A DNA stretch of 58,315 nt from Clostridia bacterium (lineage in GTDB: Bacteria > Bacillota > Clostridia > Christensenellales > Aristaeellaceae), in the NCBI GenBank assembly GCA_017516765.1, contig JAFXBE010000013.1, forward strand, positions 1 through 58,315, written 5' to 3'. The translations under genes and the position numbers were made by a program. Shown one piece after another: positions 8,021 to 17,035 of the stretch. Position 1 is the first letter of the stretch; the number at the start of each line of letters is the position of its first letter. The notes below the pieces were generated by a model. That model saw only the letters and a program-made list of their open reading frames with translations. It was not told where the DNA came from and searched no databases.

Positions 8021-9766
8021 TTACTTGAATTGCTTCAGTTGCTCGGTGAGCAGGAAGGCGCGGTAGGTTTCCTTGGCGCGTTCTGCTTCGGGCAGGGTGG
8101 GCAGCGAGGCTTCCACACGCTGCAGCTCGGCTTCCAGCCGTTGGCGGCGCAGCTTGTTCAGGCAATCGCCCGCCATTTTGCGCAGGCCTTCGTCATCCAC
8201 ACGGGTATCGATGGCCATGATGCCGCTCAGGGCGGCACGGCTCTGGTCGTCGGGCTGCTGCTCCATCAGCGCAGCGGGAGAGCTGCCGCCGAGAAGCGCC
8301 TCGCACAGAGCGCGCAGGTGTTCGTCCTCGAATTCTTCGGGGGTTACGATGTCTTTGGGCAAACGTCCCGTAGCCAGCACAGCCAGCAGGGTATGGGCTG
8401 CCTGATCGGTCTGGGGATCTGTGGCCCGTGGTCTGTTTGCCTTTCGGGTAAAGGTTTCCCGTGGAGCGGATGGGGTATGCTGCCCTGCCGGGCGAAGCCC
8501 GATCTGCTCCATGAGCACGGTTTTTTCGATGCCGGTCTCCAGCGCAAGCCTTTTCAGGTGGCTGTCCAGCTCTACGGGTTCGCGCACCTTGCGCAGAATG
8601 TCGGCGCAGGCTTTGGCATACTGCACCCGCCCTTCTTCCAGAGACATGTCGTACTTCTCTTTTTCGCGCTGCATACGGTATTCCACCGCCGATACGGGCT
8701 TTAGCTGATGGAAGGCCTCTATGCCTTCCTGACGGATAAACTCGTCCGGGTCAAGCCCACCGGGGAACACCAGCACACGGGCAGGTACGTTTGCCTCCTC
8801 CAGTACATCCAGACCGCGCAGAATGGCATTCTGGCCGGCGCTGTCGCCATCGTAGGCAAGCAGCACCTGGGGTGCAAAGCGGTTGAGCAGGCGCGCCTGC
8901 TCGGGGGTCAATGCGGTGCCGAGGGTAGCGGCAACGCCCTCTATACCATACTGGCTCAGCGCTACCACGTCCATGTACCCTTCCACAAGGATCACCCGTT
9001 TCAGACCGCGTGCCTTACGCAGCAGGTTGGCTGCGAACACGCCTAAACGCTTGTTGAACGCAGGGGTGTCGGAGGTGTTGAGGTACTTGGGTTTGGCATC
9101 GCCCATGGCCCGGCCGCCAAAGCCGAGCACATTGCCGTAGGCGTCGATAATGGGGAACATGGCGCGGTTGCGGAACATATCGAAGCTGCGCCCGTCGCGG
9201 GTGAGCATCAGTCCGGCCTGCCGCAGCTCGTCTTCGGTAAAGCCTTCGTCCATCAGCGTTTTGCAGATGTTGGGGCGTTCCGGGGCTGCGCCGATGCCGA
9301 AGCGGCGGATCACCGCATCACTCAGACCCCGGTTCTTCAGGTAGCTGAGGATGCTTTCGCCCTCCGGCTGCCACAGATGCTGGTGGTACAGCCGGGCAGC
9401 GGCTTTGTTCGCCAGAAAGATGCGCTCTTTGAGCGATCTGCGCTGCTCGTAGGCGGGGTCGTGCTGCATCTCGGGCAGGGGCATGTGCAGCTGCTCTGCC
9501 AGATGGGCCACCGCTTCCGGGAAGGAAAGGTGCTCCATCTCCATCACAAACTGGATCACGCTGCCGCCGGCCTTGCAGCCGAAGCAGTGGTAAAGCTGCT
9601 TTTGCTCATCCACATGGAAGGATGGTGACTTTTCGTTGTGAAACGGGCACAGACCTACGTATCTATGCCCGTTCTTCTTGAGCGTAACGTAAGAGCCGAC
9701 CACCGATACGATATCGGCCCGTGCACGCAGTTCATCCAGCCATTGGGAAGGGAATCTTCCGGCCAT
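8021..9766 (-). CDS. dnaG: DNA primase DnaG
   Basis: Synthesises RNA primers at the replication fork. The N-terminal CHC2 zinc finger shows C40, H43, C61 and C64 (CPFH, CFGC). A TOPRIM domain follows with [12 protein letters not shown] and YDGDSAGQ, and the C-terminal helicase-binding region is short. The protein start is aligned to the family at MAGRFPSQW (9766), 581 residues, although AAGGAG is 15 bases away. An ATG nine codons upstream at 9793 is the alternative. It is flanked by the dGTPase gene and rpoD, the usual macromolecular synthesis operon. Confidence 0.95.
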   Translation of the reverse strand: MAGRFPSQWLDELRARADIVSVVGSYVTLKKNGHRYVGLCPFHNEKSPSFHVDEQKQLYHCFGCKAGGSVIQFVMEMEHLSFPEAVAHLAEQLHMPLPEMQHDPAYEQRRSLKERIFLANKAAARLYHQHLWQPEGESILSYLKNRGLSDAVIRRFGIGAAPERPNICKTLMDEGFTEDELRQAGLMLTRDGRSFDMFRNRAMFPIIDAYGNVLGFGGRAMGDAKPKYLNTSDTPAFNKRLGVFAANLLRKARGLKRVILVEGYMDVVALSQYGIEGVAATLGTALTPEQARLLNRFAPQVLLAYDGDSAGQNAILRGLDVLEEANVPARVLVFPGGLDPDEFIRQEGIEAFHQLKPVSAVEYRMQREKEKYDMSLEEGRVQYAKACADILRKVREPVELDSHLKRLALETGIEKTVLMEQIGLRPAGQHTPSAPRETFTRKANRPRATDPQTDQAAHTLLAVLATGRLPKDIVTPEEFEDEHLRALCEALLGGSSPAALMEQQPDDQSRAALSGIMAIDTRVDDEGLRKMAGDCLNKLRRQRLEAELQRVEASLPTLPEAERAKETYRAFLLTEQLKQFK

Positions 9767-9846
9767 GGTTTCTTTCACCCACTCCTTATTCATTCGCCGC
9801 GGCGGGTTACATTCCTGCCGGTGAAACAACAAATTGCGACAAACCG

Positions 9847-10851
9847 TTAAAAAATTCCATTGGCGCCGGGCATGTATACCTCGGTAAAGCGCTCGGTGGC
9901 GTAGCGGTCTGTCATACAGGCAACAAAGTCGCACACGGCGCGTTCTGCGCCTTCGGTGTAGCAGATCTCCAGATATTCGGCGGGCAGCTGCTCCGGGTGG
10001 CGGCTGTAGTGGTCGATCAGTGCAGAGACCACATAATCGCACTTTTCTTCCTCCCGGGCGCGCCAGCTGTCGTGGTACACATTGGCAAAGAGAAAGGCGC
10101 GCAACTCGTTGCTGGCTTCGGCGACCTCGGGGGTCATGCGCACAAAGGGCTGCTCCCGGCTTTCCCGCACGATGTCCGAGATCATGGTGTTGATGCGCTC
10201 GCCATGGGTCTGCCCAAGAACCGACAGGCAGCGGCGGGGCAGCTCGAAGGGCTTGAGAATGCCACCCCGGATGGCATCGTCGATGTCGTGGTTGATGTAG
10301 GCGATCCGGTCTGCCAGACGCACGCACCAGCCCTCCAGTGTGGCGGGCTCATCCTTGCCGGAATGGCAGCGGATGCCGTCCAGCGTTTCGTGGCACAGGT
10401 TGAGTCCCTTGCCCTCGTTTTCCAGCCGTGCGGCAACCCGGTGGCTCTGCTCGTTGTGGCGGAAGCCGCCTGCCACCAGCCTGTCCAGCGTGCGCTCGCC
10501 GATGTGTCCGAAGGGGGTATGCCCCAGATCATGTCCGAGGGCGACGGCTTCGGTCAGATCTTCGTTCAGCCGCAGGGAGCGGGCGATGGTGCGGGCTACC
10601 TGCGCCACCTCCAGGGTATGGGTCAGGCGGGTGCGGTAGTGGTCGCCCTTGGGGGAGAGGAAGACCTGGGTCTTGAATTTGAGCCTGCGGAAGCTTTTGC
10701 AGTGGATGATCCGGTCTCTGTCCCGCTGGTAGCAGGTGCGCAGATCGCAGGGGTCGATCTCCCGCTCCCGGCCTTTGGATGCCATGCTGAGCGCAGCATA
10801 AGGGGATAAACGCTGCTTTTCTTCCCGTTCCTGTTCCTCGCGGAAGGTCAC
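9847..10851 (-). CDS. dgt: dGTPase-like HD-domain triphosphohydrolase
   Basis: A 334-residue protein of the dGTP triphosphohydrolase family (short, class 2 type). The metal-binding HD signature is split as H78 in RLTHTLEVAQ and H107-D108 in ALGHDLGHTPFGH, with a third ligand in ADRIAYINHDIDD. The family hydrolyses dNTPs to the nucleoside plus tripolyphosphate and helps control dNTP pools. It uses a GTG start at 10851 with GGAGG eight bases upstream. It is the first gene of the dnaG-rpoD operon, which may couple nucleotide balance to primase and sigma expression. Confidence 0.88.
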   Translation of the reverse strand: MTFREEQEREEKQRLSPYAALSMASKGREREIDPCDLRTCYQRDRDRIIHCKSFRRLKFKTQVFLSPKGDHYRTRLTHTLEVAQVARTIARSLRLNEDLTEAVALGHDLGHTPFGHIGERTLDRLVAGGFRHNEQSHRVAARLENEGKGLNLCHETLDGIRCHSGKDEPATLEGWCVRLADRIAYINHDIDDAIRGGILKPFELPRRCLSVLGQTHGERINTMISDIVRESREQPFVRMTPEVAEASNELRAFLFANVYHDSWRAREEEKCDYVVSALIDHYSRHPEQLPAEYLEICYTEGAERAVCDFVACMTDRYATERFTEVYMPGANGIF

Positions 10852-10963
10852 GCCGCTCGCCTCCGTACCTTATGTAATGTGAAGGGGTTACATTTGGTTT
10901 ATACGGTGCACACTGCCCGAATTCCTGCTTTTTTGCGAAAAATGCCTGCTTTTGGGCGCAAGC

Positions 10964-10992
10964 TTTGCAATTGGCACGGAAAATGGTATACT
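10964..10992 (+). promoter_or_regulatory. Sigma-A promoter for dnaX
   Basis: TTTGCA (10964-10969), a 17-base spacer and TATACT (10987-10992) lie about 70 bases before the dnaX start codon. Confidence 0.7.
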
Positions 10993-11060
10993 ATCCTTGC
11001 GGTTTTCTGCCCAACCGGCAGACCGTTCAAGATTTGCAGCTACCGCTTTTGGGAGGTTTT

Positions 11061-12707
11061 ATGGCATATCAGGCTCTTTACCGCCGCTGGCGGCCTACCA
11101 CGTTTTCACAGGTGCTGGGGCAGACGGCTGCCGTTAAGGCGCTGCGCAACCAGATCGAGGCAGGGCGTATTGCCCATGCCTATCTTTTCTGCGGCTGCCG
11201 CGGAACGGGCAAGACCACCATGGCCAAGCTGATGAGCCGCGCCATCAACTGCATGAATCCCACCCAGGGCGATCCCTGCGGTGAGTGCGATGTCTGCCGC
11301 GCCATTATGAACGAGACCACCATGGATGTGGTGGAGCTGGACGCCGCCAGCAACAACAGCGTAGAAAACGTGCGCGAACTGCTGGAGCAGGTGCGTTACC
11401 CCGCCCAGCTGGGCCGGTACAAGGTGTACATCATCGACGAGGTGCACATGCTTTCCACCGCTGCTTTCAATGCGCTTTTGAAGACCTTGGAGGAGCCGCC
11501 GGAGCATGTGGTGTTCATCCTTGCCACCACCGAGCCCCAGAAGCTGCCCGCCACCATCCTTTCCCGTGTGCAGCGGTACGATTTCGGGCGCATCCCCACC
11601 GGGCTGATGGTGGAGCGCATGCACCTTGCCCTTTCCGAAATGGGCATCACCGCCGAGGAGGAAGCGTTGCAGATGGTGGCACGCGCCGCCGAGGGCGCCA
11701 TGCGCGATGCCTTCAGTATTCTGGATATGTGCGTTGCCGGTGCGGAGGCGGGCAGCATCACCGCCGCGCAGGTGCGGGATGTACTGGGCACCTCCGACAA
11801 GGATTTTCTGTTCGCCTTTGCCGATGCGCTGGCTGCCTCGGATGCAGGCGGCGTGATGCGCAAGGTGGACGAGCTGATGCGCTCCGGGCGGGAGCCCCAG
11901 GTGTTCCTCAGGGAAATGTCCTCCCACATCCGTGCGCTGCTCACGGTAAAGGCTGTGGCGCAGGATGCCGCCTCCATTCTGGATGTGACCGACGAGGATG
12001 AAAAACGCTACCGCAGGCAGGCGGAGCAGTTTTCCGATGCCCGGCTTCTGCGCATCCTTGATGGCTTTGTAAAGGCAGAGGGCGAGCTGCGCTTTGCCTC
12101 CACCCCCCGCATCGGGCTGGAATCCGCAGCCCTGCGTGCCTGCCAGCCCATCACCGGCGAGAGCAGCGAGGCGCTTCTGGAGCGGATCGGCGAGCTGGAA
12201 GCCCAGCTGACCCAGCTGCAAAGCAAGCTGGACAGCGGCGCCTATACCGTTGCCGCCCCCGCCGCAGAGACTTCCCCCAAGCGCAGTGCAAAGCCTGCCG
12301 GGGAAAGCGCTGAAGCCGCCGCCCCCGCCAAGCCCGCCCCCAAGCCCATTCCCGGCGATGCCGTGGGGGTCTGGAAGGAATTCCTCAGCCTGCTGAGCAA
12401 GAACGAGCCGCCGCTTTTGGGGCTTTTGCGCAACGAAAAATTTCTGGGCGAAGAGAACGGTGTTTACCGGGTGCAGATCGCCCATGCCAAGAAGGATTTC
12501 TCTTACGTGAAGCTGAACCAGCCCGCCCGCAAGGATAAACTGACCCAGTGTCTATGCGAAGCGGCGGGAAAGACGGTTTCGCTGGAGATCCTTCTGGAGG
12601 GGGACAAGCCTGATGCCGCCATGACATCCACCCGCGCCGATGCCCAGCAGACGCTGATCGATACCTTCGGGCGGGAAAACGTGCAGATCGATGAAGGGAA
12701 GAACTGA
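11061..12707 (+). CDS. dnaX: DNA polymerase III subunits gamma/tau
   Basis: Clamp-loader ATPase. From the ATG at 11061 (GGGAGG four to five bases upstream) the protein has 548 residues and opens MAYQALYRRWRP as in the family. Walker A is GCRGTGKT at 45-52, the zinc module uses C64, C73, C76 and C79, Walker B reads YIIDEVHM, and the sensor/arginine-finger region ATILSRVQRYDF follows. After about residue 370 come a coiled coil, an Ala/Pro linker and a tau-like C-terminal domain. It is followed directly by rsmA, without the ybaB and recR genes that usually come next. Confidence 0.95.
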   Translation: MAYQALYRRWRPTTFSQVLGQTAAVKALRNQIEAGRIAHAYLFCGCRGTGKTTMAKLMSRAINCMNPTQGDPCGECDVCRAIMNETTMDVVELDAASNNSVENVRELLEQVRYPAQLGRYKVYIIDEVHMLSTAAFNALLKTLEEPPEHVVFILATTEPQKLPATILSRVQRYDFGRIPTGLMVERMHLALSEMGITAEEEALQMVARAAEGAMRDAFSILDMCVAGAEAGSITAAQVRDVLGTSDKDFLFAFADALAASDAGGVMRKVDELMRSGREPQVFLREMSSHIRALLTVKAVAQDAASILDVTDEDEKRYRRQAEQFSDARLLRILDGFVKAEGELRFASTPRIGLESAALRACQPITGESSEALLERIGELEAQLTQLQSKLDSGAYTVAAPAAETSPKRSAKPAGESAEAAAPAKPAPKPIPGDAVGVWKEFLSLLSKNEPPLLGLLRNEKFLGEENGVYRVQIAHAKKDFSYVKLNQPARKDKLTQCLCEAAGKTVSLEILLEGDKPDAAMTSTRADAQQTLIDTFGRENVQIDEGKN

Positions 12708-12709
12708 TC

Positions 12710-13540
12710 TTGAAAAAATCGTACCAGAAGGCGCACCAGCGCAAGGAAGGCGTTAACTACAAGCACGATCTGGGACAGCATTTCCTCTACGACGAGGCGC
12801 TGCTTTCCGCTCTGGTCAAGTCCACGGGCGTTACCAAAGAGGATAAGGTGCTGGAGATCGGCCCCGGCAGCGGCATGCTCACCTATCAGCTCTGCCAAGA
12901 GGCGGGGCAGGTGATCACCGTGGAGGTGGACGAGGATGTTCTGCCCTTCCTGCGCATGAAGACCCGAGAGTTTGACAACCTTTCCATCGTGGTGGGCGAC
13001 ATCCGCAAACAGCCCATCCGGGAATTGTGCGCTCCCCTTGGCGAGAACTTTTTCGTGATCGCCAACATCCCCTACAACATTACAACCCCCATTCTGGATC
13101 TGCTCTGGGAGAGTAGGCTGCCCATCCGTCAGCTGTCGCTGATGGTGCAGAAGGAGGTGGCGGATAAGCTGGCGGCACAGCCCGGCGATGAGCTGTACGG
13201 TCTTCTCAGCGTGCGCTGCCGCTATTATGCCGAGCCGGAGATCGAAGCCATCGTTCCCGCCGAGGCCTTCACCCCGCCCCCCAAGGTGGACAGCGCCTTC
13301 ATCCACCTGCGGATGCGCAGCGAGCCGATCCTGCCCGTTGTTAACGAAAAGCTGCTCATGCGCATGCTGCGGGAGGGCTTCAACCACCGCCGCAAGACCC
13401 TGACCAACGCCCTCAAGGGCACCGTGGACGGGGATAAGCTGGTTGCCGCCATGGCGGCGCAGGGGCTCAAGCCCACCGCCCGCGCAGAAGAATTGACGGT
13501 GGAAAGCTGGATCGCCCTCGCCAACGCCTGCGCACAGTAA
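12710..13540 (+). CDS. rsmA: 16S rRNA (A1518/A1519-N6)-dimethyltransferase
   Basis: KsgA-type enzyme that dimethylates two adjacent adenosines in helix 45 of 16S rRNA during small-subunit maturation. HDLGQHFL (19-26), the SAM motif VLEIGPGSGMLT (47-58) and the catalytic NIPYNIT motif are intact, and the 276-residue length is normal. The start is a TTG at 12710, two bases after the dnaX stop. The ribosome site (GAAGGGAAG) is weak and distant, so expression probably depends on coupling to dnaX. Confidence 0.94.
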   Translation: MKKSYQKAHQRKEGVNYKHDLGQHFLYDEALLSALVKSTGVTKEDKVLEIGPGSGMLTYQLCQEAGQVITVEVDEDVLPFLRMKTREFDNLSIVVGDIRKQPIRELCAPLGENFFVIANIPYNITTPILDLLWESRLPIRQLSLMVQKEVADKLAAQPGDELYGLLSVRCRYYAEPEIEAIVPAEAFTPPPKVDSAFIHLRMRSEPILPVVNEKLLMRMLREGFNHRRKTLTNALKGTVDGDKLVAAMAAQGLKPTARAEELTVESWIALANACAQ

Positions 13541-13543
13541 ACA

Positions 13544-14383
13544 TCACCATTCGGCTTCCTTCCGGTGCCAGTGGCGCACCTTGCCCGCTCCGTACAAAAG
13601 CAGGCAGATCCCTGCCGCAAGGGGATAGATCCATTGCCGGGTAAGGACTGCCGGCACGGTCATGCCCAGTCCGTACCACAGATACCGCTTCAGCCGCCCC
13701 GGGGAGAGGATATCCTCCAGCCATCCGGAAAGGGTGCGACGCCGGTGCTTCCGCCCCTGCGCCATCCGGTGCAGCTGCTCGTCGGTGGCGGGTGCATTCG
13801 CCCCGGCAAGCGCCACCAGCTCCTCCCGGCTAACGATGCGGATGGGCATCTCCAGATCCTCCGCATAGGCGATTGCCTCCCGGCTTACGGGGGCGGTGAC
13901 GCACAGAATGCAGCGGTCGGCTTCCTGATCGTGGGCATCCCGAACGGCTTTGATGATCTGCTGCACATTGATGGGCAGGCTTTCGTGCTGGGCGATGAGC
14001 CGCACCAGCACCCGCCCGCCCTTCCACGTGCCCAGTACGCCCCAGGGCAGGGCCTTTTCCATGCGGATATCCGCTTTGGGCAAAAGCCACAGCGCAGCCT
14101 GAAATGCAGCATGCCGGGGGGAGAGCATCATCAGCCGGCTCAGGGCCAGCTCCCCGCCGATCATCTGCCGCATCTGGCTTTCCTTGCGCAGCATCCGTTT
14201 CTTGCCGAACTGCCGCACCGCCAGCCAGAGCAGCCCGCCCATGGCAATGCCCGCGGCAAGGGCGGTGGGCCGCAGCCCCCACAGCCAGACGAACCATGCC
14301 GTACCCGCCAGTGCCGCCAGAAGGGCACGCAGCAGCTTGTCCGCAGCCTCTGCCAGAGGGGCTCTGGGCTGGTATTTATGCAT
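13544..14383 (-). CDS. Membrane protein with an Mrr-like (restriction-endonuclease fold) domain
   Basis: A 279-residue protein. Two hydrophobic segments near residues 18-37 and 41-57 are followed by a soluble domain and then two more hydrophobic segments near 237-265. In the soluble domain, residues 125-195 (VLVRLIAQ, then ILCVTAPVSREAIAYAED, then IRIVSREELVAL) have the strand-helix rhythm of Mrr_cat domains. The usual D and QxK catalytic residues are not clear, so it may be a degenerate, non-cleaving member. It converges with rsmA, three bases away. I know of no function; the domain assignment is by pattern only. Confidence 0.55.
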   Translation of the reverse strand: MHKYQPRAPLAEAADKLLRALLAALAGTAWFVWLWGLRPTALAAGIAMGGLLWLAVRQFGKKRMLRKESQMRQMIGGELALSRLMMLSPRHAAFQAALWLLPKADIRMEKALPWGVLGTWKGGRVLVRLIAQHESLPINVQQIIKAVRDAHDQEADRCILCVTAPVSREAIAYAEDLEMPIRIVSREELVALAGANAPATDEQLHRMAQGRKHRRRTLSGWLEDILSPGRLKRYLWYGLGMTVPAVLTRQWIYPLAAGICLLLYGAGKVRHWHRKEAEW

Positions 14384-14413
14384 GCAAAATACACCCCACT
14401 TTCCGGAAATAGC

Positions 14414-14442
14414 TTTCCCTTTCGCGGGATTTTTAGTATAAT
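14414..14442 (+). promoter_or_regulatory. Probable sigma-A promoter for nadD-yqeK
   Basis: A perfect TATAAT (14437-14442) lies 17 bases after TTTCCC (14414-14419). The -35 box is poor. The same TTTCCC-17-TATAAT arrangement precedes maf. Confidence 0.6.
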
Positions 14443-14475
14443 CATTCAGTCAAACCACAGAGAGGAGGCGCGGCA

Positions 14476-15678
14476 GTGCCAAAGGAAAAGATCGGTCTCA
14501 TGGGGGGCAGCTTCAATCCCATCCATGAGCGGCATTTGGAAATGGCATCCTGCGCCCTGAAGGAAGGCGGGCTGGATCGGGTGCTGTTCCTGCCCACCGG
14601 CAACCCGCCCCACAAAAAGACCGGGCTGGAGGAAGCGGAACACCGCTACGAAATGACCCGACTGGCGGTAAGCGGCATTCCCGGCTTCGAACCCTGCCGG
14701 GTGGAGCTGGAGCGCAAGGGCACCATCTATACCGTGGATACCCTGGCGATCCTGAAAAAACAGTACCCCAACGCCGAGCTTTACTACATCATCGGCGAGG
14801 ATACGTTCTTCGATCTGCCCAACTGGCGCAAGCCCGATAAAGTCTTTGAGTTGACCCGCTTTCTGGTCTGCCGCCGGGATACCCACGATCCGGAGGAGGA
14901 TCCCCGCTGTGGCAAGATGCGCAAGATGGGCTGCAAATTCAGCTTTCTCAGCCTGCCGCCCAGAGACGTTTCCTCCACCGCCGTGCGCGCAGAGCTGAAG
15001 GAGGGCGGCGATCCGGACGAACTGAAGCCGCAGGTGATCGAGTACATCCGTCTGATGGGGTTATACGGGCGCGAGCCCATCCCCGCCGACGGCGAGGCTT
15101 ACTATACCAGGCTGAAAAAGAACCTGAGCGACAAACGGCTGATGCATTCCCTGCTGGTCAGCTGGTCGGCGCGCAGACTGGCGAAAAGGCACGGCGTGGA
15201 CGAAAACCGAGCAGCTACTGCGGCCCTTTTGCACGACTGCGCCAAGTGCATGCCCCTCAGCGCCATGCAGCAGCTGGCAAAGGAGCACCGTCTGCTCCTC
15301 GACAAGATGAGCCTGCAAAGCGGCAATCTGCTCCACGGCCCGGTGGGCGCAGTGGTGGCAGAAAAGGAGTACGGCGTAACCGATCCCAACGTGCTGGCAG
15401 CCATCCGCTGTCACACCACCGGCAAGGTGGGCATGCTGCCGCTGGATATGATCGTGTTCCTCTCCGATAAGATCGAGCCCTCCCGGCGCAGCTATCCCGC
15501 GCTGGAAGAGGTACGAAGGCTGGCGCAGGAAAGCCTTCCCGCCGCCATGAGCCATTCTCTCCGTTCCACCCTTGACTATGTAAAGAGCCAGAGCGGCGTT
15601 CCCCACCCCGCCACCCAGCAGGTGGCAGATTGGCTGGATCGCCTGATGGCACAGCAAAGGAGCAATGAAAATGAATAA
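14476..15678 (+). CDS. nadD: NadD-YqeK fusion: nicotinate-nucleotide adenylyltransferase and Ap4A hydrolase
   Basis: A 400-residue fusion. Residues 1-198 are NadD, which adenylates nicotinate mononucleotide in NAD synthesis: GGSFNPIHERH at 10-20 and the phosphate-binding VSSTAVR at 165-171. Residues 205-395 are a YqeK-type HD hydrolase, a family shown to split diadenosine tetraphosphate symmetrically: H224 and H253-D254 in LLHDCAK. In most Firmicutes these are two adjacent genes. The start is a GTG with AGAGGAGG seven bases upstream. The gene overlaps rsfS, the usual third gene of the cluster. Confidence 0.92.
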   Translation: MPKEKIGLMGGSFNPIHERHLEMASCALKEGGLDRVLFLPTGNPPHKKTGLEEAEHRYEMTRLAVSGIPGFEPCRVELERKGTIYTVDTLAILKKQYPNAELYYIIGEDTFFDLPNWRKPDKVFELTRFLVCRRDTHDPEEDPRCGKMRKMGCKFSFLSLPPRDVSSTAVRAELKEGGDPDELKPQVIEYIRLMGLYGREPIPADGEAYYTRLKKNLSDKRLMHSLLVSWSARRLAKRHGVDENRAATAALLHDCAKCMPLSAMQQLAKEHRLLLDKMSLQSGNLLHGPVGAVVAEKEYGVTDPNVLAAIRCHTTGKVGMLPLDMIVFLSDKIEPSRRSYPALEEVRRLAQESLPAAMSHSLRSTLDYVKSQSGVPHPATQQVADWLDRLMAQQRSNENE

Positions 15679-16033
15679 CGAACTGATCCGGAAGATCGCA
15701 GGTATCCTCTACGAAAAGAAAGCCAAGGACATCGTTGCGCTGGATGTGCACGACCTGACCGTGATCACCGACTGCATGCTCATCGCCAGCGGCCGCAGTG
15801 CGCTGCAGGTCAAGTCCCTCTCCGACGAAGTGGAAGAGAAGATGAGCGAGATGGGTCTGGAACCCGTGCGCAAGGAAGGCCAGCAGGAAGGCCGCTGGGT
15901 GGTGCTGGATTACGGCACCGTGCTGGTGCATCTGTTCCATCCCGAAGAGCGGGAGTTCTACCGGCTGGACAAGCTGTGGGAGAACGACCAGAACCGTATC
16001 GCCCTCGGCTTTGAAGAGGACGACGAGGACTGA
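15671..16033 (+). CDS. rsfS: Ribosomal silencing factor RsfS
   Basis: A 120-residue Iojap/RsfS family protein that binds ribosomal protein uL14 and blocks subunit joining under starvation. Typical segments are AKDIVALDV, a TDCMLIASGRSALQVKSL strand-helix, and WVVLDYGTVLVHLFHPEEREFY. Of two in-frame ATGs (15665, 15671) I choose 15671, because AAAGGAG is eight bases away instead of two. It overlaps the last codons of nadD-yqeK. Confidence 0.93.
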   Translation: MNNELIRKIAGILYEKKAKDIVALDVHDLTVITDCMLIASGRSALQVKSLSDEVEEKMSEMGLEPVRKEGQQEGRWVVLDYGTVLVHLFHPEEREFYRLDKLWENDQNRIALGFEEDDED

Positions 16034-16042
16034 GGTGAAACA

Positions 16043-16471
16043 ATGGAATTTCAACTGGTTACCGCTCAGGATCATGCCTCGCTGGCAGCTGCCATGGCAC
16101 AGGCGTATTCCGAAGCCCCGTGGAACGAGAATTGGTCGCAGGAAAGAGCGCTCCGCCGGGTGCAGGGTATTCTGGGCAACTATCGGGGCATGGGGCTGAA
16201 AGCTGTGGAGGACGGTCGGGTCATCGGCGGTCTGCTGGGCTTTGTGGATCCCTACGCCGATGAGGACTTTTTCTACATTTCCGAACTGTTCGTTGTGCCG
16301 GAGCGCAAGCGGCAGGGCGTGGGCAAAGCCTTGATGCAGGCTCTGGAGCCCCATCTGCGGGAGGATGGTATCGGCGTTGTACAGCTGATGTCCATCGAGC
16401 CCAACGAAGCCTTTTATGAAAAATGTGGCTTGGAGAAGGACAGCGTGGCTGTGCTTTACAAGCGGGTATAA
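16043..16471 (+). CDS. GNAT family N-acetyltransferase
   Basis: A 142-residue single-domain acetyltransferase. The acetyl-CoA pyrophosphate-binding motif A reads ELFVVPERKRQGVGKALMQAL, with the R-x-x-G-x-G/A core, and a late AFYEKCGL segment is also typical. The acceptor substrate cannot be deduced. A GAGGTG site precedes the ATG, and the gene begins nine bases after rsfS, so it is probably co-transcribed. The terminator at 16478 ends the operon. Confidence 0.85.
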   Translation: MEFQLVTAQDHASLAAAMAQAYSEAPWNENWSQERALRRVQGILGNYRGMGLKAVEDGRVIGGLLGFVDPYADEDFFYISELFVVPERKRQGVGKALMQALEPHLREDGIGVVQLMSIEPNEAFYEKCGLEKDSVAVLYKRV

Positions 16472-16477
16472 GAAAGG

Positions 16478-16518
16478 ATCCCTCCGGAGAGCGTTTGCTT
16501 TCCGGAGGGATTTTTTTG
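16478..16518 (+). terminator. Intrinsic terminator after the acetyltransferase gene
   Basis: An 11-bp perfect stem ATCCCTCCGGA (16478-16488) / TCCGGAGGGAT (16501-16511) is followed by a run of T. Confidence 0.85.
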
Positions 16519-16519
16519 G

Positions 16520-16867
16520 TTATGTTATTCTGATGTATGCATCTTGGTATACAGCCGAAAAGCAAATGCCATGGACGGGGGTAGCATAGATTTCAAAGTT
16601 GTCAGCATTATGGATGATCTCGATGAATGCCCGTATTTCTTTGTCGCCCGAAATGTTTGCGTCAAACATTTCGATATGGAGGATCAAGGCACCAAGCTGC
16701 AAGGGATCATCACGAAGTTCGATCCTTGCATCGGGAAACAGAGTGTTTGCGTATGTAAAGGCGGTACGTACATCGTTGATGCGGGAAGGATTCTCCAAAA
16801 ACTGTTTCGGTGCTTCCAAATATCTGTTCAATTGCCTGAGAAGGTCATGGAATTCATGGTCTACCAT
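16520..16867 (-). CDS. Hypothetical protein, 115 residues
   Basis: I do not recognise a family. From the ATG at 16867 (AAGGAGG, then seven bases) it encodes a soluble mixed alpha/beta protein of 115 residues, acidic, without membrane segments or metal motifs. The first third looks helical (HEFHDLLRQLNRYLEAP) and the rest beta-rich (ALILHIEMFDANI). It has a strong promoter of its own (TTGATA-17-TATAAT) and is divergent from an XRE regulator. Base composition here is more AT-rich than the neighbours, which suggests recent acquisition. Its stop lies at the edge of the preceding terminator. Confidence 0.7.
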   Translation of the reverse strand: MVDHEFHDLLRQLNRYLEAPKQFLENPSRINDVRTAFTYANTLFPDARIELRDDPLQLGALILHIEMFDANISGDKEIRAFIEIIHNADNFEIYATPVHGICFSAVYQDAYIRIT

Positions 16868-16958
16868 TTTGTTTCCTCCTTGCAATGTAATAGTGGGAGA
16901 TATCCTTGCGACATCTCCCACACAATGAAAACCACCACCACGCAGTTTCCACGATAAC

Positions 16959-16987
16959 ATTATATCACATATTGAGATAATTATCAA
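16959..16987 (-). promoter_or_regulatory. Sigma-A promoter for the 115-residue gene
   Basis: On the minus strand, TTGATA (16987-16982), a 17-base spacer and TATAAT (16964-16959) give a near-consensus promoter about 90 bases before the start codon. Confidence 0.8.
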
Positions 16988-17027
16988 CACCTCATTTTGA
17001 GATTGACTACAATAAGCTCAAATGGGG
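16971..17027. promoter_or_regulatory. Candidate XRE operator region
   Basis: Short inverted repeats cluster between the divergent genes: ATAATTAT inside the minus-strand promoter spacer/-35, CTCA-TTT-TGAG at 16991-17001, and TTGA/TCAA half sites around both. The spacing would let the XRE protein control both its own gene and the divergent gene. A TACAAT at 17008-17013 is the only -10-like box for the plus strand, and it has no good -35. Confidence 0.4.
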
Positions 17028-17035
17028 GTGATGAT

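Noticed and set aside
9794..10327. N-terminal extension of DnaG into the dGTPase gene
   Set aside because: Family proteins start at the MAGRF region; the extension is an out-of-frame reading of dgt.
10852..11060. Possible SRP RNA gene upstream of dnaX
   Set aside because: This is a common site in Firmicutes, but the conserved Alu/S-domain signature (GGAAG and GCAGCC loops) is not present.
16544..16957. Plus-strand frame opposite the 115-residue gene
   Set aside because: The minus-strand frame has an ideal ribosome site and a near-consensus promoter; the + frame has neither.
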